In this document: positions 1 to 13,500 of the stretch, piece after piece
How positions within the stretch are numbered: position 1 is the stretch's first letter
How the letters are laid out: each line of letters starts with the position of its first letter
Assembly: GCA_947561395.2 (NCBI GenBank)
Contig: OX387185.1
Location: 46,324,602 to 46,388,601 of the forward strand
DNA: 64,000 nt
Reading direction: 5' to 3'
Source: Buxus sempervirens
Taxonomy: Eukaryota; Streptophyta; Magnoliopsida; Buxales; Buxaceae
The notes under the pieces: model-generated
What the model was told of the DNA's origin: nothing
The model's database searches: none
What the model saw: the letters and a program-made list of their open reading frames with translations, nothing else
Made by a program: the position numbers and the translations under genes

Positions 1-1078
1 ATAAAAATTTTACTATTTCATGGACAACAATCTCTCTCACACACAAACAAAGGGTCTTAGTGTTTGCAAACTTTTATATTCCAATAATACTTTTCTAACA
101 ATATTCTTTATTCGTTGAATCATGTTAGCTAGACCTTGGTGATGCCCCAAAATTGATCAGTCATTCTAACTTTCAGATCAACCACTATGTTTCTAAAATT
201 TTTATAACTGCTTCCATTTATTAATTGGTACCTAGACTAGGACTAATGAGAATTCTAACTATCTTGTGTACCATTGACCCTCTCTTTCATGATGCCCAAA
301 TTTTGACCTTGATGTTGTAGAGGGAGGTAGCCATTGGTTGATGAGCTCTACGAAGTAGCCCAAGTTTCCCACAAATCAAGTTGATCTATGAATATTTACC
401 CCTTTGATTTCATCACATCCAGTTAGACACAGATAAAACTTCTAAATGTTTGTGAATGTCTTAAAATGATTACATAAAAAAAACCATTAAAATTTTTTGA
501 TATTTATTAAACGTCCCCACAAATGAGTTTTCATCCACCGTGTATATACCTTCTCATTCTCAAATTGTCTATGCAATCAGTCCCGATGATACTCTAATTA
601 TTCATCAAAAAAATCAGTCCTAGTGATAATTTTTTTCCAACCAGTGACTTGCTATGTCATGGATGCTCAGAAGTTGCAATCATTCACCTGGGTAATTGTC
701 CTAGATGATCAGAAGATATAAAATATCTAGTATGTATAAGAGCGATGTTGGAGCTTGGGAAGAAAGGAAACAAAATTTCTGTTGATGACATGTACCCTCT
801 CTCATCTATGTCTAGAAATGCAAGATACAATGGAACCAACAAATTTCAGAGGATTCCACCAATTTCATGTAGATTTTAACCGGAATGGTGTGCCACTCTG
901 CTGGTCAATATGTGGGGTATCCGAACTCCCCATGGAACCTAGTGGGTTCCATTTGAACAGCCTCCAGCACCGGCAACTACACATTATTTTACATTATATG
1001 ACTGGGTATGTGATATCAAAAGCATGTTTATTTCTTCTCTTTTTAAGCTTATCTTTGAATTCAGGTGCGTCTTATTTT
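1..1078. other. AT-rich TGH intron or flank, nothing recognised
   Basis: No gene, tRNA or repeat with a clear identity was seen. If TGH continues to the left this is part of its intron 6. An open frame from 755 enters the LINE remnant only by chance. Confidence 0.5.
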
Positions 1079-2890
1079 AATATGGCTATGATGAGGAACC
1101 TAATCGTGGTTAAATATGGCTATGATGAGGCAAGGTGGTTCCCAAATCAGGTGAATGGTAGAATTGGATGCAACTTATGGAGGCCTATATGCAGATTGTC
1201 TCCTTTGGTTGAGGCAGGAGTTAAGTTTCAGGTGGGAAGGGGAGATAGGGTCAGGTTTTGGTCGGATCCTTGGTGTTCTAGTGGGGTTCTTAAGGATCAA
1301 TACCCTATGTTATATAGCATATCCACATCCCCACAAGCCTTTGTTGCAGACCTGTATTCCCAAGGAGTGGGAGGCATAGTTATTAAAGGCGGTCACCTAG
1401 GCGACCAGGCGTTCCAACAAGGTTCAGGCGTGGTGTCGCCTAGGTGACCTGTGCCTAGGCGACATAGGCGATAACCTGGGCAAGAAGGCGACCGCCTGTT
1501 CACCTGGGTGAGCAAACATGAAGATAAAAAAAAAAGTGTTTCCCTCAACGCATGTCTTCGTCGAGCTTCATCAACACGCAAGAGACAAGCTTCGTCGAGC
1601 CTCTCCTCCATCGTCAGCTCTCGCTCTCTCTTTCTCTGTCGCTCCCTCTCTTTCTCGCTCTCTCGCTCTCTCTTTCTCCTCTGTCTCTCTTTCTTTCTTC
1701 TCCTCTCCTCTGTCTTTCTGTTTCTCTGTCGCTCTCTCTCTCTCTTCTTCTCCAATCTCTCACTCTTTTTTCTTTTTCTTTTTTTCTCTTCTTCATCGAG
1801 CTTCGGTCCAGTCGCTTAGTTCTTCTCCAACGAACTGAGCGACTGGATCGACTCTCCTCTCTCGCTCTCTCTTTCTCTCTCTCGCTCTTTCTCTATCCTA
1901 GAAAATTTGAGTGGTTACGTGAGAACAAGGAAACAGGGCCTGTATTTTTATTAGTTGTTATTGTTCTTTTTAAAGTGCACAATATTTAGGTCTTTTTGAT
2001 ACTTCCATCTACAATGGATGATGAACATATTTTAATTATTTTAAAATAAAAAATTGTCGCCTAAGCGACCGACTAATCGCCTAGGCGGTCGCCTAGGCTA
2101 CATGTAGGCCTATCGCCTAGGCGTTTTCACAACTATGGTGGGAGGCATACAATGGAACTTGCATTTCAGAAGAGGAATGTTTGATTGGGAGTTGTAAGTG
2201 TTGGCCCATTTTCTCAAGTGCATAAATGGGAAGGAGTTGGATTCTCATCATGATTTAATGAGTTGGACAAGGAGCGGTGATGGGATTTTCTCTGTGAAGA
2301 GCCTCCATGAGTATATTTGTAAGCAAAATCTCAACTTCAAGGTTCACAATCTGTTATGGCAATCCTTACTCCCATCAAAGGTAGGCTTCTTTTTGTGGAC
2401 TGCGGTGTTGGAGAAAATCTTAACTTTGGATAATTTGATGAAGAGAGGATGGCAGCTTCCTAATAGATGCAGTCTTTGCAAATCTAATGTGGAGACAGTC
2501 AATCATCTTCTTATTCATTGTCCGGTCACAAGTGGAATTTGGAATGCTTTCTCAACTAAATTTGGTGTAGCATGGGTACAGCCCAAAGATGTTTCTAAGC
2601 TTCTTCTATGTTGGAAGATCTCAAAAGGAGCCTCCCCTACCCAGGTTTTTTGGAGGTTAACACCGGGGGCAGTGATGTGGGCAATTTGGAAGGAACGGAA
2701 TAACAGGATTTTTGAGAATAAGGTCTCAGGATGCTCTTTTCAAATACTCGCTAAGTTTTATTCTCTATTGGGCATTTGTTGTGGAGTCTTGTAAGGGTTT
2801 GAAATGTCATGATGTTCTAATGTGTGAGGATTTTAACGTCTTGTAGAGGATGGGTATGGGGGTGGGTGTTATGTACACCTTTGGTGTACA
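1079..2890 (+). mobile_element. LINE (L1-type) remnant, 3' part of ORF2
   Basis: Translation in one frame gives LINE ORF2 C-terminal sequence: GCNLWRPICRLSPLVEAGV and GRGDRVRFWSDPW at about 1165-1270. After the inserted element at 1375-2137 it continues with SKVGFFLWTAVLEKILT and a zinc-knuckle reverse-transcriptase-associated domain (CSLCKSNVETVNHLLIHC) to about 2790. A stop at 2195-2197 interrupts it. Removing the insert keeps the frame. The short direct repeat AATATGGCTATGATGAGG at 1079-1096 and 1114-1131 is at its left edge. The 5' part, including the RT core, is absent and no target-site duplication was found. Confidence 0.8.
1375..2137. mobile_element. GCCTAGGC-rich MITE-like insert in the LINE
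   Basis: A 763-bp insert whose ends are imperfect inverted repeats: CATAGTTATTAAAGGCGG at the left and the complement of CATAGTTGTGAAAACGCC at the right. It is flanked by GTGGGAGG at 1367-1374 and 2138-2145. Because CATA also follows the right copy, a 12-bp duplication GTGGGAGGCATA with the element starting at 1379 is the alternative reading. Sub-terminal blocks repeat CGCCTAGGCGACC-like words on both sides. The middle (1600-1900) is a long pyrimidine-rich CT tract. No coding capacity. The 8-bp duplication with TIRs suggests hAT ancestry. Confidence 0.65.
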
Positions 2891-4557
2891 GTATCTATAT
2901 ATATTCATGAAAACTTTCCATTTTCTAGAGGGCCAAATTCACCTTGACAAAATATAAACCATTCTTTGACAAAGAAGACCACCTAAACAACCAGGTTCAC
3001 TCAGGGAAGGTATGGAGCATTTCTCTTCTCATTTTGTGTGTATCAGTGCATGCAAGGAATCTCCATGACACTATTCCTAGGTGACTGAGACACTCTAAGA
3101 AGAGGCTATGTGATTATAGCACTCCAAGAAGAGGTTATCCTCATGCTGCCAAGTTGTGCATTTTCTAGTTGGCTGGCGTACTTGGTTATGGCACAACCAC
3201 CCAATTGTATGCAGGGAGCCAAGTTGCAAGTCATTCTATGATCAAGCTCTTTGCACATTATTGGGTTTCTATTATAACGTTAAACTGCAGTACCTTTTAC
3301 TCTTCCTTGGAGTCCATGGCTGGAAACACTAAGTTCAAGTCTCTATGTGTTGTATTTTTAACCTTTGGGCTTTTTTATCTGGCTGGTCTTCTTTTATACC
3401 ATTTGCATACATATCTGTTGCCAAAGCATGAAACAAATTGAAAATATTTAGAGACTAGTTAGAATCAAATCGAAAGTTTGAACCATAAATTGCAAGATTC
3501 AAAAAAATTTCGGAAGAAGTATGGTTTGGGGTTTAGTCTTCAAGATTCTCTTAAGCCTTTCGATGTTACAAGAAGTAAAACGAATTTCTTTTGTATATTA
3601 AATAATTAAAATACTATATTCCATACAAATAATGATCACACAAAAAAAAAATTCAGTACAAGGGGAAACTGACGTGTTTTTTTTTTCTGATCAGTCAAAA
3701 CGAGATCATGATATATATAGGAAAATAAGAGGGATAGTACAGGTACACAAACTGTGTACCAGACAAATAAACAAGACTACTTACTACAGCATACTGCAAC
3801 AATTTTTTATGATAAAAAGGTGCTATTGGATCATTTGAATTGAATGAATCATATTATTTAATCATACACCGTAATTCAACGTATAAATAAGATTCAAAAA
3901 TAAACCGACTTTTCAATGACTTGAATCATTCTAGAGTCAAATTGAATCAAATCATTCATAACATCCATGTAATTAAACAACATAGTCTTCCTCTTCTCTG
4001 TTTAGTCCAGTATACCTTTGTTACCTACTAATGTGAGGAAATAAACTTATAATACAGAATATTGACACATTTTTCAAGTAAAGACAAGAATTATACAGGC
4101 AGATTTAAGAGAATTTTCATGTGAGCAGTTCCGTGATTAAAAGATGAATAATTCCTACATATGTTGCTAATCTCATCCAAAATTTCTCCCATGATAGCAT
4201 CTGGAAATAAATGGTGAATGGAATTAGGATTATCACTAAAAGGGAGACTGCGGTACGGTATCAGCCATAAGCCAACGTATCCACACACCTTCCCGTTGCA
4301 TCCATCACCCCATTGAACCCCGAATATTGCAACTTTTTTGAAATCAATAGTCACATATAAGAGCTTCAAAAGGAAAAAAAAATCTTCAACTAACCATATA
4401 CGAGTGACTCCTCCAATATCTACTTGTTCATATTAAAATTATAAACAAATATCATCTCCCAATAAAATCATAAGCAGCAAAAGGCTAAGATGAAATGAAT
4501 ATACCACCCAAGGAATGAGAACTAAGATAAAATGCAAAAGGTAGACACAAAATTTAC
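2891..4557. other. TGH intron 6, no recognised feature
   Basis: Non-coding AT-rich DNA. A 92-codon minus-strand frame at 4369-4091 has a protein-like look (WGDGCNGKVCGYVGLWLIPY) but matches no family I can name and has no splice partner. Confidence 0.5.
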
Positions 4558-7500
4558 CAGAATTCATATTATGCACATCCTTAATTGAACGACCATGCCG
4601 CCATCCCATCTTCAGCAGCAATTTTACACCTAATAAACAATAGAAGGTAGGTGACTATTTAATAACTACAAAATATGCCGCGTGCAAAAACAGGAGTATT
4701 ATTTTTATAAATTAACAGAAACAAACCCATGGAATCTGTGGCGGGAAGAATTAGTTCATCAGGAACAGGTCCAGGAATAGCAGATGGCCTGCAACAAAGG
4801 GAAGAAGATTAAACCAAGGAGAAAAAAACATACGGACACGTAAATAAATATTTATATTTATATGTATAGAAATAGAAGGAGACTCTTCGCTACCAATATC
4901 TTGGATGCTTGGGTCACGGTCTCCTCCCCCTTTTTTCGATGAATAATTATATGTATTAAAGATGCTTAAAGAATACAGAATAAAAGAGAATTCATGAGTT
5001 ATGAATTACAACAACGTGAACCCGAATACCTACATAACAAGGACAAACAGAAAACAGAAATATAGAAAAATACAGATTACCCCAAAAGAGCTATAGAAGT
5101 CCAATCCCTATTTTGTTGCTTGATGGGACGTGTCTGAATTCCTTCTTTAACATTAACCCAAGAGGAGATCAGTATCAAACTGTTCAAGAATCTTCTGTTT
5201 TTGTATGCCACCTCCAAAAAATGCATCGATTACTGGCCAATCATATCGGCTATATTGTCACAAAAGAGATAGCATGAACAAACGGCCTCCATTTTCTATT
5301 TAGCATAGGGAATCTCCACTTCCTCACAAGGTTGAGAAAGGTCCTAGGCTGAACCCAACACAGTTACACAATCCTAAAGAACCCATGAAGGAAGACCAAA
5401 GAAACCCAGCCACCTCACAATGAACAAAAGTGTGATCCGCATATTCTCCTTGATTGAGGAATAAAATGCATACATTAGGTTAATAAGCTAAAAATTTCCT
5501 CCTTTTTTGAAGGTTGTCCAGAGTATTAATTCCAGTATGAAAAGCGAGGACTTTGGAGGAGCGGAGCATTCCAAACAAACCAGGGAGAGAATAAAGGAGG
5601 GTCAGATCTAAGGTGGAAACAAAGATGGTTGAAGAAGGAACAAGTGGAAAAGGATCCATGAGAAGAAAGAGTCAAAGTACGATGAGCATCTTAGGCAAAT
5701 GGGGGGAAAACCTCATTCCACCATGTGCCTAAATCGACCAATGAGCTTGCCAGCAGGCTAGCTGATTTGGGAGTAGGTAAAAACAGAAGTAATTACTAGT
5801 ATATTTCAGGTTCAGGACCCACCATAAGGTGAACGTAACCGTAAGACCCGGATTGGCGTCATGCCATCTCAATGTCACATGTCTTTATTTTCTTTATAAT
5901 ATTCCTCCAGTGCTATTCATCAAATATATATATATATATATATTATACACACTTACATGTACGATAAAATATTCAGCGGCTGTTTTAGGGTGCCAAACGC
6001 AACTCAATCAAGGAAAAGTTGATTAAGACAAAGAAGCAGCAAACATAGCTCATAAAAGGACAACAAGATTAAATAGTGGGAATGTAACATTTGCATTTCT
6101 CCACACACAAGAAAGATCCTCCAGACCTCCTTCGTTTTGAGGACGAACAATTGGAACTTTCTCGAATTATTTTTCAGTCCACAAACAGTAGTTTTAAAGG
6201 AATGCTTTTCTTATTTGATTTAGGAGTTGCCTGGCTTTCTTAATGAGAATATAATTTTGCGGATTCTACATCAGATTTATTATACAAAAGGTTTTAGACA
6301 GAGGCAGATTCTTTCTTTAGGAGAGTTTTCCACAATGAAGATGTATCAGTTTCTCCTATAGGGAGACATCTCAATATCTAAGAGATTTTTTCTTCTCTTC
6401 TCTCTTTTTTCCCCCTTTTTGGATATATCCAATGCTCTTTCACAAGTGGATTGCTGCATGAATAAGAGTATTTCTTGAGGAGGGTGTTTGGATAGCCTTC
6501 AAATTTGCTCCCTGTTGTTGGCACGGTTTCTCTTGAATCTAGGCTTTGACTAGTGTTCCCTTGTGGTTTTACTCCTAATAAGTGTTGGTAAGGAAAATTA
6601 TCGCACTTGTGCTCCATTATTGTGCAAGCTCTTTTGATTGTCTCCCTTAATGGATGTAGCCCTGTTTTTGCTGCAATGGTTTTGGCCATTTATTTTCTTT
6701 TTTCTCTATGTACTTCACATATCTCATGACCAGGGAAATCCCTTCATAGCACAAACAATCAACACTTTTGAATCACACCCTCCTCCAAACTTTACATAGA
6801 TTAAGACTGTGTTAATACACACACGATCAAGTGATTCACTAATATGAAAAAGGCACACACAATGGTCAGTAGTGTTGCTGATGATGGTGTGGGGGGTGGG
6901 CGAGTTGGTATAGATTTCGAAGAGAATTCTTGCATACTCCAACATGGTTACAAAATGGTTATCAAACAAAAGAGAGTTTTCTCAAAAAAACATAAGAGAG
7001 GCTGTTATTTGATTGGAGGAGGGGTGTAGATTTCGAAGGGAGTTCTTGTATACTAAAACATGATTAACGGTTATGGGACATAATAGAGGAGTAATTATAT
7101 TAGGTTTGAGGAAATTTTCCAATTTTTATTTTCTTTTCTTCAAAAAATCTCAACCATTTTGTATAGAAACACTTTAGTCCTCAAATAACAACACCTTTTT
7201 TTTTCTTTCTAAATCCCCATTCTTAACACTTCAGGCAGTCTGGGGAGTTAAAAAATGGAATGAAAAAGAAGGGAGAAGAGGAAGAAAAGAAACAACACAT
7301 TTCTTTTCAAGTGTTTGGTTAGAATGAGAAACACACGACAGAAAAAGGCAGATGCCATTGACTTTCTAATGATTTCCTGAATATCCCAGCAAGGTTGACT
7401 AGTCCAAAGGAAGATAAATACTGTGACCTTGAGAATTGTACTTCTGATTATTGGATGACACACTCCAGTTTTCGTTTTCTTCCTTTCAAAATCTGTATCT

Positions 7501-10500
7501 ATCTTTGGGAAAGGATTTTATCCCTAAAGATAATTTTTTAATTATTATTCTCTCCCGGGGTACCATTTCCAATCACTTCTCTCTGCATGTGTGTTCCCTA
7601 GAACTTCCTTTCTCCTTCCCTTCCAAAATATAGGCCTCCAAACAAAGCCTGATTCTCTCCAAACAAATATTTGAAAGTGTTTTCCTTTGTCATTGTCTTT
7701 CCTTTCATCCCAAAACTTAGGTACCAAGCATAATGGATTTGACAATCTTCATCCCATGAAGCAACTAAGAACCTCAACTGTATTAAAAGTAAAGGCACCA
7801 AGCAACTTCAGAATGAACATAAATAAACAAATAAATAATTGCCTCTACTATGATAATAGGCTTGAGAAATGAGAACCCAGTAGAGAATCATGAAATTCAC
7901 ATTAAAAAGCATCTAGGGGCTGGTGCATCAAAAGGCATGCTTGGGAAGAAAAAATTTAGCTAACACGCCAGCCTGTAACAATGGAAAAGGAACCTCTTAT
8001 CTTCAAAAGTCCACTATTCTTAGATGCTGAGACATGAGGGAATAGCAACAATGTTATTCCACACTATCAAGATAAGTGGGATATCATAAAGGAAGCAATT
8101 ATGGAGGTAATGCTTGAATTCCACACTCATGGAATCATAAACAAGGTGACTAACTCCACATTCCTGGTTCTTATCCCTAAGGTTAAAGGGGCAGAGAGGA
8201 TTAGGGATTTTCGGCCGATAAGTCTCACAACTAGCCTCTACAAAATCATATCCAAAGTCCTGGCAATTAGGCTTAGCAAGGTCCTTCCATCCATTGTGGA
8301 TCCATGTCAATCTGCTTTTGTTGAGGGTCGTCAAATTCTAGATTGTTCCCTTATTGCAAACAAATGTGTCCAAGAGAAGATTCAATCAGGGGATTAAGGC
8401 TTATTGATTAAATCGGATCTAGAGAAGGCATATGATAGGGTCGAGTGGGGATCCATTGATTCGGTCCTACAATGGAAAGGCTTTGGTGAGAGATGGAGAA
8501 AATGGGTTAGTGGATGCCTTCATAATGTTCAGTTCTCATTCATATTTAATGGGACGGTGGCCAGTCTTTTTCAATCTTCTAGGGGATTGAGGCAAGGGGA
8601 TCCCTTATCCCCGTTCTTGTTCACCTTGGGGAGTGATGTCTTGAGTTGGTTCCTTAAGAAGGGTCCGGAGATTGGCATGTTTCAGGGGTTACATGTGGGT
8701 TCAGATCGGGTCCTGTTAACCCATTTGTTGTTTGCTGATGATACCCTTCTATTTGTCCAACCTAGAAGAGAGGCTGTTTTTGGGATCAAGTGCATTTTGA
8801 AAGCCTTTGAAATTGTCTCTGGTCTAAAGGTTAACTTAGGATAGAGTAGCATTCTAGGTATCAATACTCTTGATCCCATCCTATCTGAATTTGCTAAAAT
8901 TCTTGGGTGCAAGGCGGATCACTTCCCAATCACCTATCTTGGTCTTCCCCTAGGTGGGAAGCCCAAATCCTTTTCCCTTTGGGAGCCAGTGGTTGAGAGA
9001 ATTGAACAGAGATTAGCTGCGTGGAAGCGGAATTATCTTTCTCTTGGGAGTCGTATTACTCTTATAAAATCATGTTTGTGTAGCTTACCCATTTACTTTG
9101 TCTCTATTCAGGATGCCTAGTCGGGTCTCTAAAATTGTGGAAAAAGCACAACGTGATTTCTTGTGGGAGGGGAGGGAGAGTAAGAAGGATCACCTGATTC
9201 GGTAGGATGTTGTATGTCGTGGGAAAGATAAAGGGGGATTGGATCTTGGGAATGTTTATGCACGGAACTCAGCTCTCTTGGCTAAATGGCTTTGGCGATT
9301 CAGCAATGAACAAGACAGTTTGTGGCGTAAGGTTATCAGTAGCAGGTACGGAACTTCGGAAAATGGGTGGGATATTAGAACTGGGTCAAGGCATCATGGT
9401 GGTAATCCTTGGAAAGCGATTGCCTCCTTGGCTCCTATCTTTTACCAACATGTTCGCTTTCGGGTTCGTTCTAGAACGAACGTCCGGTTTTGGTTAGACC
9501 ATTGGTGGGGTGAATCCCCTTTGTCATCTTGCTTCCCTCTCCTTTTCAGGGTGGCTCCTAATCCCAATGCCATGGTCTGTGAGGTTATGGTTCAAGCCTC
9601 TTATGGTCTCAATTGGTTCTTGCATTTTAGGCGGGACCTTAGATCCTTTGAGATTGATATGTTGTCTTCTTTACTATCTCAATTTGAAAATTTCTCCCTC
9701 AACCCCTCATTATCTGATAGGCGTGTGTGGATGCCTGATTCTTCTGGTTCATTTACTTGTAAGTCATTCCTGTCCCTTGTTAGACCTCCATCTTCCAACC
9801 CTCATGCTATTTTCCAAGCCAAGCCCCTGTGGAAACCTTTTATTCCTCTGAGAATTAAAGGGTTTGTGTGGATTGCCTTGTGGAATAAAATCAACACTGC
9901 AGATACTATCCAGAGAAGAAGACCCTATATGGCATTATCCCCTCATATGTGCATTCTATGTCGTTCTTGTGGGGAGACAGAGGATCATTTACTTATCCAT
10001 TGCTACTTCACACACCAGGTTTGGCAACATTTTCTTGGGTTGGTTGATATTGAGTGAGTGTTCCCTAGGACGGTGCCGGAGCTCTTCTCTCAGTGGAGAT
10101 TCTCATGCTTGGGACCTCAAGGAAGATGCCTATATCGATATTTATTTTTTGCTATATGCTGGAGTATTTGGTTGGAGAGGAATCGACGCATATTTGAAGA
10201 GAGGATCTGCCCCCTTCCTGAGGTGGTGGAATCCATAAAATACCATGCAACGTCTTGGGCCATTTTGCTTCCTTCTTTTAGGGGTTATTCAATTGATGAC
10301 ATTAAAAGATGTTGGGCATCTCTATGTGTTTAAGGATGGTAGAAGTACTTTGGCGGGTAGGGGGGGGGGGGGGGGGGGGGGTATGTGAATGGTAAATAAT
10401 AGGTCTTGGATATTTTCTGGGGTGTATCTAAGTAGGTAGTCCTTTCTTCCACTATGTGTAGAATGCCTCATTCTAACACGGTGGAGAATCCTTCTATGTT

Positions 10501-13500
10501 TGTATCTCTTGTACCTTCAAGTTTTTTCCTATCTATATATCTAATTTCATTATCGATCAAAAAAAAAAACAATGTTATTCCACAAATTTCACCATGAACT
10601 CCAAAATGGTTAAAATGCCACCAATTATCAAGCCAAAAATATCATAAGATGGACCTAACCCACAACAAAAGAAACGAAAAAAAAATTTTTCTTTTCACGT
10701 ATCAGGATAAAGATGATTAATCCATCCTCCTAAACACCATACACAGATGGAGAAAAGACTTGTATTATTTCTATGGAAGACATCAGGTGATCATTCTATG
10801 ACAAGCCATATTAAGTTGTAACATTTTTAAACACTTCCAAATGATTTTGAATGAAGAAGACAGAAAGATGCAACTGATAGCTAAGAAGCATTAAAAAGGA
10901 ATGACACTAACGATATCATTAGGAGTCCCATAACCTACGTAAAAAGGAGTGCCAACTCATTATGGGATGATTCTCTAGGTCCATAATGGATACACCAAAA
11001 GAGCAGAGGACATTATTAGACCTACAGAAACCTATGAAGAAATTGTCAATCCACCAGAATCTATTCCATAATTTCATGTTATGTTTAATTGAAACATCAA
11101 AACAAACAAATGAAGGAATATCTCTCAGTTGTAGGGAAATTTTGGGTGCTAGTATTTAATTCATGCCATCTTGTCTTTAATCCATTGACGAAACCAAAGA
11201 ATGATATTTAGGAGAATTTGAAAGCTTTTTTTGACTTTTTGTTTTTGTTTACTTCATCCTCCTCCCAGAATAACTGTTTCTAGACCTTCTTAGCCATTTT
11301 TATTAAATTATTAGAACCAAATTTATTTTCCCCTTTTCCCATTTACCAATTACATGAATACTGCACTTTTGAACTCTTGTATAAAAAGCAAAGCAACAAG
11401 AAGGGTTGAAAGAGCAACAAAAAGATGAAAACGAATGGAGCTGTCAAATATATAAATACAAGCATAAAACAAGTCGTGGAACTAAATAACATTACAAGTT
11501 AAAAATTAAGAAAATGACTGATCATAACAACTAGTGGGCACATCCAGGGTTTATTAGGCAACATTATTAGGATTTAGGAAGTAAAAAGTTAGAGCATGTG
11601 TACATGATAGATTAATACAAGTAACTAAATCAATTCTCAATGATCAAACTAATATTAAATAATCCAGAAATATGAATTATAAAAGATTGAGAAACCTGTT
11701 CTGTTGTTCCTTCTGAACTTGTTTACGAGCAAGTTCCGCAGCTGTAAATCCAAATGTATCAAACTGCGAAGATATCCCAAGGGAATGGCCTTCCATTTCC
11801 TATATGTTGAAAAAGCAATGGGAAAAAAAGTTAAAGTGGCAATTCTATTGATAAGATAGAAGTCAATAAAAGAACTCCCACTCTATTTAATTAACAATTT
11901 ACAATATGGAACTTTCATTAAAGTAAAGAACATATGACAATTGGACATGAAATAATGCATAGTTATCCTTTAAATATGTAATGCCACTAGTCATTTCTTG
12001 AAGTTAACAAAATATGAAAGTGACAACAAAATATGAAAGTGAAAAATTAGTTTAGATATTAAAGGAATATCAATAACTCTATTTATGGCCAACTTCCAAC
12101 TTGTAGCAAAGGGGTTGTTAATGCTTATATATTTCTCAATCTTTGACCATCTTGGTAGTAAGGAAGTTATGGTGATCAAGAACCATGCTAATCCATTAAA
12201 TGCCTCTTTAATGTGACCTTCTCTTGGTTCTTTTTTTTATCACTTCTCTTTTCAAAGTTGCTCTCCTTCCCTTAATTAATCAAATTCAATATAGTCATTG
12301 ACAACAAAGCCCCTCCTATGCTCCCTTGCAATTCCTTGCAGTTGAACAAAAAGGGAAATGAAGGCCCTTGGTTCTTCTATAGTTTCTCTACTATTCATTT
12401 ATTGATTTAATACCATCGCCATGTAAACCGGCCCCACAAAAAAATAAATAAATAAAACAAAACAAAAGGGCAGAAAAAAAAAGGCCCTTTACCTTCTACC
12501 ACTACCATTCAGAGTAAGATTGCTTGTTTTTACCTTTCAATCAAGAATGGTAAAGCCTTATCCTGATTAACTGAGGTCAGAAAATGGTTATCAATAAACT
12601 CATCCACTGGAAACTAGGTCCCCACATCTAAGGCTTAAGTGGGTACAATTTTCATTTGACAACTTAATTAATAATTCAACGACTTCCTACCAGATTTTCG
12701 AGTGCAATCTCCTTGCCCTGGCAACTTGATGATAAATCCTTCCAAACAATTAAAAAATTTCGTTTGTTATTTTTCTCTTAAAAATAAAAAGAAAACAATT
12801 TTTTTTTTACTCTTAACAAGAAACGAATCAAGGCCATAATCAACTGAACACTACATACTGGAGTTACTGCTTCAATTCACACCTTAGAAAAAGGATTTCT
12901 GACAAATTTTAAATTCAAATTTGAACCTTCACAGAATTTTCTATGAATGATAACAAATAATCTTTCAAAACAGTGAAAACATTGATATTGGGGAACTTTT
13001 GAAGCAAATAAAAATAAGAAATTCAACAGTAAATCTGGAAATTCAAATTCATGACTATAGTAAATATAGGAACTTGTCTGTACCATTCACTAATTTCAAA
13101 AAGAAAATCCAAATCCCACTTTCAGCTTTCCTGATAATGAACACTTCCATACTCCCACTCAACATTACCCATATCGCACTGAGCTCAAGTGCAGACAAGA
13201 TACTACTCATCAACAGAACTCTAGTCCCAATAAAATAGAATGAAACCTTTAGCGACATTCATGCACCAACCCACATAAAACAAACACCAGATTAAGATGA
13301 TATATAACAAATATCAACATGTAACAGCCAGTGGAGTTCCTCTTGTATGACAGAGTGACATATCTAATACCAAACGGAAGACTTAAATCTCATTCTATCA
13401 AGGTAAAAAAAATTTATTAAGATACAATAAATAAAAATAAGATCAAACTTACAGCTTTCTCATCATCATCTAAGAAGTTTAATATACTCTGTGGCTTCAA

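Noticed and set aside
755-1078. Start of a 230-codon plus-strand frame
   Set aside because: Only the part after about 1079 resembles a protein (LINE); the first hundred codons look like chance open sequence.
1508-1989. Several overlapping Ser/Leu-rich and Arg/Glu-rich frames
   Set aside because: They are translations of the CT-rich tract inside the inserted MITE-like element.
3169-3441. 90-codon plus-strand frame with a hydrophobic end
   Set aside because: No similarity, codon pattern or neighbouring signals to support a gene.
4091-4369. 92-codon minus-strand frame with protein-like sequence in TGH intron 6
   Set aside because: No family recognised, no splice partner in phase with TGH exon 6, and not supported as a TGH exon by recalled orthologues.
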